NCBI GenBank assembly: GCA_030452025.1
Contig: JAKDNC010000286.1
Coordinates: 1 to 5,278, forward strand
Source of the DNA: Nocardioides sp.
Lineage (GTDB): Bacteria > Actinomycetota > Actinomycetes > Propionibacteriales > Nocardioidaceae
Reading direction: 5' to 3'
DNA: 5,278 nt
Shown: positions 1-5,223 of the stretch, piece after piece
Numbering within the stretch: position 1 is the first letter of the stretch
How the letters are laid out: every line of letters begins with the position of its first letter
The notes under the pieces: generated by a model
Databases searched by the model: none
What the model was told of the DNA's origin: nothing
What the model saw: only the letters and a program-made list of their open reading frames with translations
Position numbers and translations under genes: made by a program

Positions 1-261
1 GCCGACGAAGTGGACCCTCTCCAGGCTGAGCTCGTCGATCAGTCCGATCACGTCGTCGGCGAGGTCGTCGACGCTGGCCGGCCCGTCGACGATGTCGGAG
101 GCCCCGTGGCCGCGGGTGTCGTAGCGGACCACGGTGAAGTGCTCCTCGAGCGCCGGGACGGTGCGGTCCCACATCGCCAGGGTGGAGCCGAGGGAGTTGG
201 ACAGTACGACGGCCGGTGCGCCCTCGGGGCCGGGCGTGACCTCGTGGTGGAGGCGGCTCAT
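1..261 (-). CDS. pcaD: 3-oxoadipate enol-lactone hydrolase (PcaD-like alpha/beta hydrolase), N-terminal part; gene runs off the left edge
   Basis: The first 87 residues are visible; the rest lies beyond position 1. The product is probably the alpha/beta hydrolase that opens 3-oxoadipate (beta-ketoadipate) enol-lactone to 3-oxoadipate in the cytoplasm, in the protocatechuate/catechol ortho-cleavage pathway. What is seen: the oxyanion-hole segment LSNSLGS at residues 20-26 followed by MWD (30-32), and VRYDTRGHGAS at residues 45-55, both typical of PcaD. Translation reaches HFVG (84-87), so the expected nucleophile elbow (G-x-S-x-G) falls just outside the window and cannot be checked. The ATG at 261-259 overlaps the stop of the upstream thiolase gene as ATGA, and GAGG at 272-269 sits 7 bases upstream, so the two are almost certainly one transcript and translationally coupled. 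Other alpha/beta hydrolases share this fold; the pathway assignment rests on the motif wording and the thiolase neighbour. Confidence 0.85.
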   Translation of the reverse strand, partial: MSRLHHEVTPGPEGAPAVVLSNSLGSTLAMWDRTVPALEEHFTVVRYDTRGHGASDIVDGPASVDDLADDVIGLIDELSLERVHFVG

Positions 262-1493
262 CGGACGGCCTCGAAGATCGCGGCGAGACCCTGGCCGCCG
301 CCGATGCACATCGTCTCGAGCCCGTAGGTAGCCTCGCGTCGCCGCATCTCGCGCGACATCGTGGCCAGGATCCGGGCGCCGGTGGCGCCGACCGGGTGGC
401 CCATGGAGATGCCCGATCCGTTCACGTTGAGACGCTCGTCCTCGGCGGAGACGCCCCATTCCCCGAGGCAGGCGAGCACCTGGGAGGCGAAGGCCTCGTT
501 CAGCTCGATCAGGTCGAGGTCGGCCAGGGTCAGGCCCGTGCGGGACAGTGCGGCTGCGGTGGCGGGGACCGGTCCGATGCCCATCACCTCGGGGCCGACT
601 CCGGCGACGGCCCAGCCCTTCAGGGAGACGAAGGCGTCGAGGCCCCGGCGGTCGGCCTCCGCGCGGGTGGTGACCACAGACATCGCGGCGCCGTCGTTCT
701 GGCCGCTCGCGTTGCCGGCCGTGACGGTGGCCGACTCATCGGTGCGGCCCATGATCGGGCGAAGCGCGGCCAGTGCCTCGAGGGTGGTGTCGGGGCGGGC
801 GTGCTCGTCGACGTCGACGACCACGTCCGGCTTGCCGCGACGACCGGGGATCGTCACCGGGACGATCTCCTCGGCGAAGCGGCCGGCGTCCTGTGCGCGC
901 TTCCAGTTCTGCTGCGAGCGGAGGGCGAGAGCGTCCTGGTCCTCGCGGGAGATGGAGTGCTCCCGGCGGACGTTCTCCGCGGTCTCGATCATGCCTCCGG
1001 GGACGGGATGGTTGGCGCCACCGGCGGTCACCCGGCCGCGGGCCAGGCGGTCCATCAGCTCGACCCCGGGGCCCTTGACTCCCTTGCGCAGGCCCAGTGC
1101 GTAGTGCTCGGCCCCGGACATCGACTCAGCGCCGCCGGCAACCACCAGGGACGCGGCGCCGGCCTGCACCTGCATCGCGGCGTAGAGGACGGCCTGCAGC
1201 CCCGAGCCGCATCGGCGGTCGATCTGGAGCCCCGGCACGCCGGTTCCGAGACCGGCGTCGAGGGCCGCGATGCGCCCTAGTGCGGGCGCCTCGCCGTTCG
1301 GGTAGCACTGGCCGAGGATGACGTCGTCGACGTCCCCCTCGGTGAGGCCGGTCCGTTCGACGAGGGCCTTCAGGACGGTGGTGGCCAGCTCGGTCACCTT
1401 GACGTCCGAGAAGGCGCCGACGAAGCCGCCGACGGGGGTCCGGATCGGCTCACAGACGACGATGTCGTCGGCGCGTGCGGTGGAGTCAGTCAT
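258..1493 (-). CDS. Thiolase (acetyl-CoA C-acyltransferase family), probably 3-oxoadipyl-CoA thiolase (PcaF role)
   Basis: A 411-residue cytoplasmic thiolase, normal length for the family. All catalytic landmarks are present: the acylated cysteine in RRCGSGLQ (Cys95), NEAF at 332-335, the histidine in GHPVGATG (His366), and the second cysteine in CIGGGQG (Cys396). It is therefore a degradative thiolase rather than a ketoacyl synthase. Sequence alone does not fix the substrate, and the wording around Cys95 (IDRRCGSG) differs from the NRLCGSG I recall for classical PcaF. Cleavage of 3-oxoadipyl-CoA to succinyl-CoA and acetyl-CoA is inferred from the overlapping pcaD-like gene and the divergent aromatic-type LysR regulator. 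A general acetyl-CoA acetyltransferase is the alternative. Start choice: the ATG at 1493 gives a family-like N-terminus (MTDSTARADD). Its GGAGG at 1500-1496 is only 2 bases away, so the in-frame ATG at 1505, with GGTGGG upstream, remains possible. A TTG at 1529 would extend the frame further but is unlikely. Confidence 0.93.
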   Translation of the reverse strand: MTDSTARADDIVVCEPIRTPVGGFVGAFSDVKVTELATTVLKALVERTGLTEGDVDDVILGQCYPNGEAPALGRIAALDAGLGTGVPGLQIDRRCGSGLQAVLYAAMQVQAGAASLVVAGGAESMSGAEHYALGLRKGVKGPGVELMDRLARGRVTAGGANHPVPGGMIETAENVRREHSISREDQDALALRSQQNWKRAQDAGRFAEEIVPVTIPGRRGKPDVVVDVDEHARPDTTLEALAALRPIMGRTDESATVTAGNASGQNDGAAMSVVTTRAEADRRGLDAFVSLKGWAVAGVGPEVMGIGPVPATAAALSRTGLTLADLDLIELNEAFASQVLACLGEWGVSAEDERLNVNGSGISMGHPVGATGARILATMSREMRRREATYGLETMCIGGGQGLAAIFEAVR

Positions 1494-1520
1494 GCCCTCC
1501 AGCATGGCCGGTCCCACCAA

Positions 1521-1545
1521 TATCCACAATTATCCTTTCGAGAGG
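1521..1545. promoter_or_regulatory. Candidate LysR operator in the divergent control region
   Basis: Positions 1534-1545 read CCTTTCGAGAGG, a 12-base palindrome with one mismatched pair. It touches the candidate -10 of the thiolase operon and lies just upstream of the regulator's own -10. Left of it TATCC occurs twice (1521-1525 and 1531-1535), exactly 10 bases apart, which would put both copies on one face of the helix. LysR-type regulators usually bind interrupted dyads (T-N11-A) between divergent promoters. TATCCTTTCGAGA at 1531-1543 meets that loose rule, but it does not match the ATAC-N7-GTAT form known for BenM/CatM. Position and symmetry support the call; no binding data do. Confidence 0.35.
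1529..1534 (-). promoter_or_regulatory. Candidate -10 box of the thiolase-pcaD operon
   Basis: Read on the minus strand this is GATAAT, five of six matches to TATAAT, in an unusually AT-rich pocket for this genome. A transcript would start near 1522 and leave a leader of about 30 bases before the ATG at 1493. No good -35 hexamer lies 16-18 bases upstream, which fits a promoter that needs an activator such as the divergent LysR protein. Confidence 0.45.
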
Positions 1546-1551
1546 TATTGA

Positions 1552-1557
1552 TATGCT
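1552..1557 (+). promoter_or_regulatory. Candidate -10 box of the LysR gene, placed for a leaderless transcript
   Basis: TATGCT fits TANNNT and ends exactly 6 bases before the ATG at 1564, so transcription would begin at or beside the start codon. No Shine-Dalgarno sequence lies at a useful distance; the nearest purine run, GAGAGG at 1540-1545, is 18 bases from the ATG. An in-frame TGA at 1549-1551 rules out an earlier start. Any -35 is weak (TTATCC at 1530-1535). Confidence 0.45.
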
Positions 1558-1563
1558 CCGCAT

Positions 1564-2448
1564 ATGGAGCTACGTCACCTCCGCTACTTCGTCGCCGTCG
1601 CCGAGGAGTGCCACTTCGGCCGTGCCGCCGAGCGCCTCCACATGGCCCAGCCGCCCCTGTCGCAGCAGATTCGCCAGCTCGAGAAGGAGCTCGGCGTCTC
1701 GCTGCTGCACCGCACCACCCGCAAGGTCAGCCTGACCCTGGCCGGGGAGCGCTACCTCGAACGGGCGCGCGCCATCCTCGCCGAGGTCGATCGCGCGGGG
1801 CTGGAGGCGGCCCGGGTCGACGCCGGGGAGGTCGGCCGGGTGTCGATCGGGTTCATCGGGTCGGCGACGTACGCGCTGTTGCCGACGCTGGCCAGGCGTC
1901 TGCGCGAGACCTTCCCGGAGATCGAGTTCGACTTCACCGGCGAGATGCTCACTCCGCGGCAGGTCACGGCGCTCCTCGACGGGTCGATCGACATCGCGCT
2001 GATGCGCACCCCCGTCCAGGAGGAGGAGATCGACGTTCGGGTGGTACGTCGTGAGCCGCTGGTGGTTGCGCTTCCCGAGAATCATCCCCTCGCTGCTCGC
2101 GAGAGCATCCGGGTCGCCGAGCTGAAGGACGAGCCCTTCATCACCTATCCGTCCGAGCACCGTTCGCTGCTCCACGACGCGGTCCTCTCCGCCGCGCAGC
2201 GTGCGGGCTTCCAGCCACGCCGCGCCGCACAGGTCGGAGAGACGTCGACGATGGTCGTCTTCGTGGCCGCCGGGCTCGGGGTGGCGGTGGTCCCCGAGCC
2301 CGTGGCCGCGCTCCAGCTGCCGGGGGTGGTGTTCAAGCCGCTGACCGGAGCGGGCTCCGTCGAGCTGGCGATCGGACGCCACGCTGGGCGGCGTACGTCC
2401 GTGGTCGACCGGGTCGCCGACAGGTTGGTCGAGCTGCTCGAGGAGTAG
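1564..2448 (+). CDS. LysR-family transcriptional regulator, BenM/CatM/CatR-like
   Basis: A 294-residue DNA-binding regulator of typical family length. Residues 1-60 form the winged helix-turn-helix (LRHLRYFVAVAEE, then FGRAAERLHMAQPPLSQQI and LEKELGVSLLHRT). A linker helix follows to about 88, and then a periplasmic-binding-protein-like effector domain at about 91-294. GFIGS (96-100) and GEMLT (126-130) resemble the BenM/CatM segments whose Ser and Thr contact muconate-type ligands, which suggests a ring-cleavage acid as inducer. That comparison is from memory of the family. It is divergent from the thiolase-pcaD operon with only 70 bases between start codons, the classical layout in which a LysR protein controls the opposite operon and itself. 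The start is fixed by an in-frame TGA 12 bases upstream. The true effector and target genes are inferred. Confidence 0.95.
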   Translation: MELRHLRYFVAVAEECHFGRAAERLHMAQPPLSQQIRQLEKELGVSLLHRTTRKVSLTLAGERYLERARAILAEVDRAGLEAARVDAGEVGRVSIGFIGSATYALLPTLARRLRETFPEIEFDFTGEMLTPRQVTALLDGSIDIALMRTPVQEEEIDVRVVRREPLVVALPENHPLAARESIRVAELKDEPFITYPSEHRSLLHDAVLSAAQRAGFQPRRAAQVGETSTMVVFVAAGLGVAVVPEPVAALQLPGVVFKPLTGAGSVELAIGRHAGRRTSVVDRVADRLVELLEE

Positions 2449-2459
2449 GGCTCGTGGTG

Positions 2460-2504
2460 CAGGTCACGGGCCGGAAATGGCGCTCGGGGCCCCGGCCGGA
2501 CCTG
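2460..2504 (+). terminator. GC-rich imperfect stem-loop after the LysR gene, possible terminator
   Basis: The arms CAGGTC (2460-2465) and GACCTG (2499-2504) pair perfectly. Pairing continues inward as CGG with CCG and CCGG with CCGG, with single-base bulges at A2466 and G2470, giving about 13 pairs around a 17-base loop. The loop side overlaps a perfect 10-base palindrome, CGGGGCCCCG, at 2485-2494. No T-run follows, so it is not a standard intrinsic terminator. It lies 12 bases after the LysR stop and just before the lrgAB promoter candidate, so separating the two units is the simplest role. Confidence 0.35.
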
Positions 2505-2508
2505 CGCG

Positions 2509-2537
2509 TAGGGTGCCTCCGTCCACGACAGGAGGGA
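2509..2537 (+). promoter_or_regulatory. Candidate -10 box and strong ribosome binding site of the lrgAB operon
   Basis: TAGGGT at 2509-2514 fits the TANNNT -10 pattern; no convincing -35 is visible. A start near 2521 would give a leader of about 22 bases. Within it AGGAGG at 2530-2535 is a full Shine-Dalgarno match, 7 bases before the TTG at 2543. This site decides the lrgA start: the upstream in-frame ATG at 2477 has no such site and would add a non-conserved polar tail. Confidence 0.55.
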
Positions 2538-2542
2538 CTGCT

Positions 2543-2893
2543 TTGCTCAACGGACTGGTGTGGCTTCTCGGCTGCCAGCTGGTCGGGGAGCTGGTCGCAC
2601 GCACCCTCGACCTTCCCGTGCCCGGACCGGTGATCGGGATGGTGCTGCTCTTCGTCACCCTCCAAGGGCTGCAGCTGCCGGAGACTGCGGACGTCTTCAC
2701 CGTCTCCGACAAGATGCTGCGCCACCTGCAACTCTTCTTCATCCCCGCCGGCGCGGGGATCTTCGGCTACCTCTCCCTCGTCGAGTCCCATGCGCTGCCG
2801 ATCATCACCGGCATCGTCGTGTCCTGGATGGCTGCCCTGATCGTCGTCGGCTGGATTGTCAGCGCCTTCACCGCGCGGATGGGGGCCCGATGA
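2543..2893 (+). CDS. lrgA: CidA/LrgA family holin-like membrane protein
   Basis: A 116-residue integral membrane protein starting at TTG, placed by a full AGGAGG 7 bases upstream. Four hydrophobic segments are visible, at about residues 2-19, 27-43, 62-80 and 85-108. Family marks are LPVPGPVIGM at 24-33 and LFFIPAGAGI at 64-73, with a charged loop (DKMLRH) between them. LrgA/CidA proteins work with an LrgB/CidB partner. They were first described as holin-like modulators of murein hydrolases and cell death in Staphylococcus, and later as parts of pyruvate or other small-carboxylate transporters (for example the Bacillus subtilis PftAB pair and the plant PLGG1 fusion). Its stop overlaps the lrgB start as ATGA, so the two are translated together. 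The substrate here is unknown. LrgA and CidA cannot be told apart from this sequence. Confidence 0.9.
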   Translation: MLNGLVWLLGCQLVGELVARTLDLPVPGPVIGMVLLFVTLQGLQLPETADVFTVSDKMLRHLQLFFIPAGAGIFGYLSLVESHALPIITGIVVSWMAALIVVGWIVSAFTARMGAR

Positions 2894-3597
2894 ACGAAGC
2901 GCTCGACTATCTGCGCACGTCGCCGGTCGCGGGACTGTTGCTGACGTTGGTCGCCTACCGGATCGGTGTCCGCATCCGGCGGGCGACGGGCAACCACCCG
3001 CTCGCCCAGCCGGTCCTCATCGCCGTGGCCCTCGTCGGCCTCGCCCTGTGGGCACTGCGGATCGACTACGACGACTACATGATCGGCGGGTCGCTGATCC
3101 ACTTCCTGCTCGGCTCCGCGACCGTGGCCCTGGCCGTGCCCCTGCACCGGCAGGCACACCACCTCAAGGAGCTCTTCGTCCCGATGGCGGTCGCGATCCC
3201 TGTCGGCGCCTTCGTGTCGGTGTCCTTCGGCATCTTGGTGGTCCGGATGCTCGGCGGGGACCACGCCCTGCAGATGACGATGGCCCCCAAGTCGGCCACC
3301 ACGCCGATCGCCATCGCGATCGCGGAGAGCGCTGGCGGCATCCCGTCGCTGGTCGCGGTCTTCACGATCGTCGCCGGCATGCTCGGCGCGGTCGCCGGCC
3401 CGACCGTGCTGACCCTGATCCGGGTTCGCGACCGGCGTGCCCGCGGCCTCGCGCTGGGCTCGGTCTCCCATGGGATCGGTACGTCGCGCGCGCTCCACGA
3501 GGACGCCACGGAAGGCGCCTTCGCCGGGCTCTCGATGGGGCTGACCGCATTGGTCACCTGCCTGGCGGTACCGCTGGTGGTCCACCTCGTGGGATGA
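2890..3597 (+). CDS. lrgB: LrgB/CidB family membrane protein
   Basis: A 235-residue polytopic membrane protein, normal length for LrgB. It has about six hydrophobic stretches, roughly at residues 12-24, 41-57, 64-84, 96-120, 151-176 and 211-234. Two conserved family blocks are clear: APKSATTPIAIAIAE at 132-146 followed by GGIPSL (149-154), and GSVSHGIGTSRALHE at 190-204. The second holds the near-invariant SHGIGT. In known pairs LrgB is the membrane core working with LrgA, either in control of lysis or in transport of three- or two-carbon acids. The ATG sits inside the lrgA stop (ATGA), which fixes the start. No LytS/LytR-type two-component genes, the usual controllers in Firmicutes, are in the window. 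The nearest regulator is the LysR gene upstream on the same strand. Confidence 0.94.
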   Translation: MNEALDYLRTSPVAGLLLTLVAYRIGVRIRRATGNHPLAQPVLIAVALVGLALWALRIDYDDYMIGGSLIHFLLGSATVALAVPLHRQAHHLKELFVPMAVAIPVGAFVSVSFGILVVRMLGGDHALQMTMAPKSATTPIAIAIAESAGGIPSLVAVFTIVAGMLGAVAGPTVLTLIRVRDRRARGLALGSVSHGIGTSRALHEDATEGAFAGLSMGLTALVTCLAVPLVVHLVG

Positions 3598-3613
3598 GGA
3601 GGATACTGGCGGG

Positions 3614-3619
3614 TAGTTT
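3614..3619 (+). promoter_or_regulatory. Candidate -10 box of the amidase gene, placed for a leaderless transcript
   Basis: TAGTTT fits TANNNT and ends 6 bases before the ATG at 3626, the same spacing as at the LysR gene. Its TAG is also an in-frame stop, so the amidase cannot start earlier. AGGAGG at 3597-3602 is 23 bases from the ATG, too far to serve it. No clear -35 is seen. Co-transcription from lrgB over the 28-base gap is the alternative. Confidence 0.45.
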
Positions 3620-3625
3620 GGCGTC

Positions 3626-5029
3626 ATGACGCGAGTGCATGCCTACACCTCGGACGCGCTCGGCGAACTCGACACAGTCGGGTTGGTCGGGGAACTTCAA
3701 TCGGGACGGGTCTCGGCGCTCGAGGCCGTCGAGGCGGCGATCGCCCGTATCGAGAAGGTGAACCCGGATCTGAACGGTCTCGCCTACCGGGCCTTCGACC
3801 GGGCCCGGGTGGAGGCGCAGCAGCCCGACGACGGCTTCTTCTCCGGGGTGCCGACGTTGGTCAAGGACAACGCCGACGTGGCAGGCATGCCCACCCAGCA
3901 GGGGGCCGACGCCTACATCGGCGAGCCGAAGAAGGCCGACGGCGACTTCGCCCGCATGTTCCGCGCCACCGGAGTGATCCCGCTCGGCAAGTCCCAGCTC
4001 TCCGAGTGGGGCTTCAGCGGCACCTCCGAACATCCGCGTCTCGGGGCGGTGCGCAACCCCTGGGACCAGGACCGCCCGGCCGGTGCCTCCTCGGCCGGGG
4101 CTGCCGCCTTCGTGTCCTCCGGCGCGCTCCCGATCGCCCACGGCAACGACGGGGGAGGATCGATCCGCATCCCGGCCTCGGTCACCGGCCTGGTCGGCCT
4201 CAAGCCCACCCGCAACCGGATCGCGCAGGACAAGCTGACGCGTGACATGCCGGTGCGACTGGTCTCCGACGGAGTCTTGACCCGCACCGTGCGTGACACC
4301 GCCGCTTTCCACCGCGAGGCCGAGAAGGTCTACCGCAACCTCAAGCTCCCTCCGGTCGGTGACATCACCCATCCCGGGCGCAAGCGGCTCAGGATCGCCT
4401 TCTCCACCAACTCGGTGGGGCGCAGCGCATCCCCGGAGGTGACTGCGCTGACCCACAAGACCGCGGCCCTGCTGGAAGAGCTCGGCCACCACGTCGAAGA
4501 GATCGAGCCGCCCGTGCCGTCGTACTTCCCGGACGACTTCCTGCTCTACTGGTCGATGCTGAGCTTCTTCATCGTCAAGACCGGTCGGCGTACGCACGGG
4601 AAGAGCTGGGACCCCTCGAAGCTGGACAACCTGACCCTCGGCCTGGCCAGGCACTGCCAGCGCAACCTGCACAAGCTGCCCCTGGCCACGGCCCGGATCG
4701 GTGCGTCGAAGTACATCTCGGCGAAATTCTTCAAGGGCTACGACATGGTGCTGAGCCCGACGCTTGCCGCGGAGACCCCCGAGCTCGGCCACCTCGACCC
4801 GACCGCCGACTACGACCAGGTCATCGACCGACTGATGGACTGGGTGGCCTTCACCCCGCTGCAGAACGCGACCGGTGATCCGGCCATCTCCCTGCCTCTC
4901 GAGATGACCGCGTCCGGGTTGCCGCAGGGAATGATGTTCGGTGCGGCGCGGGGGCAGGAAGCCTCGCTCCTGGAGCTCGCCTTCGAGCTTGAGGAGGCTC
5001 GGCCGTTCGCCAGGATCCAGGACTCCTGA
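3626..5029 (+). CDS. Amidase-signature family hydrolase, NylA-like
   Basis: A 467-residue hydrolase that should cleave a C-N amide bond. The Ser-cisSer-Lys triad is complete: Lys80 in GVPTLVKDN, Ser155 in GASSAG (153-158), and nucleophile Ser179 in GGGSIRIPAS (176-185). The 75- and 24-residue gaps between them equal those in fatty acid amide hydrolase. The run AHGNDGGGSIRIPAS, then VGLKPTR (190-196), resembles 6-aminohexanoate cyclic-dimer hydrolase (NylA) and related actinobacterial amidases more than GatA. GatA is also unlikely without gatB or gatC nearby. The C-terminal block FTPLQNATGDPAISLPL is standard for the family. No signal peptide or membrane segment is seen, so it is probably cytoplasmic. 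The glycines usual at 154 and 157 are alanines here, a mild variation. The ATG is fixed by an in-frame TAG 12 bases upstream. Its substrate and any link to lrgAB are unknown. Confidence 0.93.
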   Translation: MTRVHAYTSDALGELDTVGLVGELQSGRVSALEAVEAAIARIEKVNPDLNGLAYRAFDRARVEAQQPDDGFFSGVPTLVKDNADVAGMPTQQGADAYIGEPKKADGDFARMFRATGVIPLGKSQLSEWGFSGTSEHPRLGAVRNPWDQDRPAGASSAGAAAFVSSGALPIAHGNDGGGSIRIPASVTGLVGLKPTRNRIAQDKLTRDMPVRLVSDGVLTRTVRDTAAFHREAEKVYRNLKLPPVGDITHPGRKRLRIAFSTNSVGRSASPEVTALTHKTAALLEELGHHVEEIEPPVPSYFPDDFLLYWSMLSFFIVKTGRRTHGKSWDPSKLDNLTLGLARHCQRNLHKLPLATARIGASKYISAKFFKGYDMVLSPTLAAETPELGHLDPTADYDQVIDRLMDWVAFTPLQNATGDPAISLPLEMTASGLPQGMMFGAARGQEASLLELAFELEEARPFARIQDS

Positions 5030-5083
5030 GCGATGTGACGCAGCGCTCTCCAACCCGATTTCATGTTCGTCGCGGGGGCTGTG

Positions 5084-5089
5084 TAGTCT
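5084..5089 (+). promoter_or_regulatory. Candidate -10 box of the tRNA-Thr/tRNA-Met transcript
   Basis: TAGTCT fits TANNNT and lies 13 bases before the tRNA-Thr 5' end, leaving a 5' leader of about 7 bases for RNase P removal. A weak -35 (TTCATG, 5060-5065) is 18 bases upstream. The gap from the amidase stop to here shows no clear terminator hairpin, so read-through from the amidase is possible. Confidence 0.5.
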
Positions 5090-5102
5090 TCACTGTCGCT
5101 GC

Positions 5103-5175
5103 GCCCCTTTAGCTCAGTCGGCAGAGCGTCTCCATGGTAAGGAGAAGGTCTACGGTTCGATTCCGTAAAGGGGCT
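5103..5175 (+). tRNA. tRNA-Thr, anticodon GGT
   Basis: A complete 73-base cloverleaf. The acceptor stem is GCCCCTT (5103-5109) with AAGGGGC (5168-5174). The D stem is GCTC with GAGC. The anticodon stem TCTCC/GGAGA encloses the loop ATGGTAA, with anticodon GGT at 5136-5138. A 5-base variable loop follows, then the T stem TACGG/CCGTA around TTCGATT. The discriminator is T5175 and no CCA is encoded, so the tail must be added by nucleotidyltransferase. It decodes ACC and ACT, ACC being the favoured threonine codon at this GC content. All stems pair fully. Confidence 0.98.
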
Positions 5176-5185
5176 CTGGGTTGGG

Positions 5186-5211
5186 GCCCGCCGGTCGTGA
5201 GGCTGGCGGGC
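5186..5211 (+). other. Perfect 11-bp hairpin with GUGA tetraloop between the two tRNAs
   Basis: The arm at 5186-5196 pairs along its whole length with 5201-5211, with two G-U wobbles, closing on the loop GTGA, a GNRA-type tetraloop. It lies 10 bases after tRNA-Thr and 12 before tRNA-Met. No T-run follows, so it is not a typical intrinsic terminator. It may guide processing of the joint tRNA precursor or partly end transcription; the sequence does not decide. Confidence 0.6.
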
Positions 5212-5223
5212 ACTCCCTCCCGA

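Noticed and set aside
396..1280. A 294-codon open frame on the plus strand opposite the thiolase
   Set aside because: Glycine-, alanine- and valine-rich shadow without motifs. The thiolase on the other strand has all its active-site residues.
1494..1529. TTG at 1529 as thiolase start, giving 423 residues
   Set aside because: The added residues are not conserved in thiolases, and they would cover the likely transcript start near 1522.
1570..2382. A 270-codon open frame on the minus strand opposite the LysR gene
   Set aside because: Low-complexity composition and no recognisable domain. The plus-strand LysR reading is complete and unambiguous.
2477..2542. Earlier ATG start for lrgA adding 22 residues
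   Set aside because: The extra residues are polar and proline-rich and not family-like, and no Shine-Dalgarno precedes them. The TTG at 2543 has AGGAGG at ideal distance.
3597..3602. AGGAGG overlapping the lrgB stop as the amidase ribosome binding site
   Set aside because: It lies 23 bases from the ATG, and an in-frame TAG at 3614 excludes any closer upstream start. A seven-codon frame from CTG 3606 that ends in the amidase ATGA exists, but only 3 bases separate it from the site, so I give it no weight.
3554..5053. A 499-codon open frame on the minus strand opposite the amidase
   Set aside because: It is a shadow of the high-GC amidase gene. Its translation is rich in G, R, E, H and V, shows no family motif, and has no ribosome binding site. 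The plus-strand frame has a full catalytic triad.
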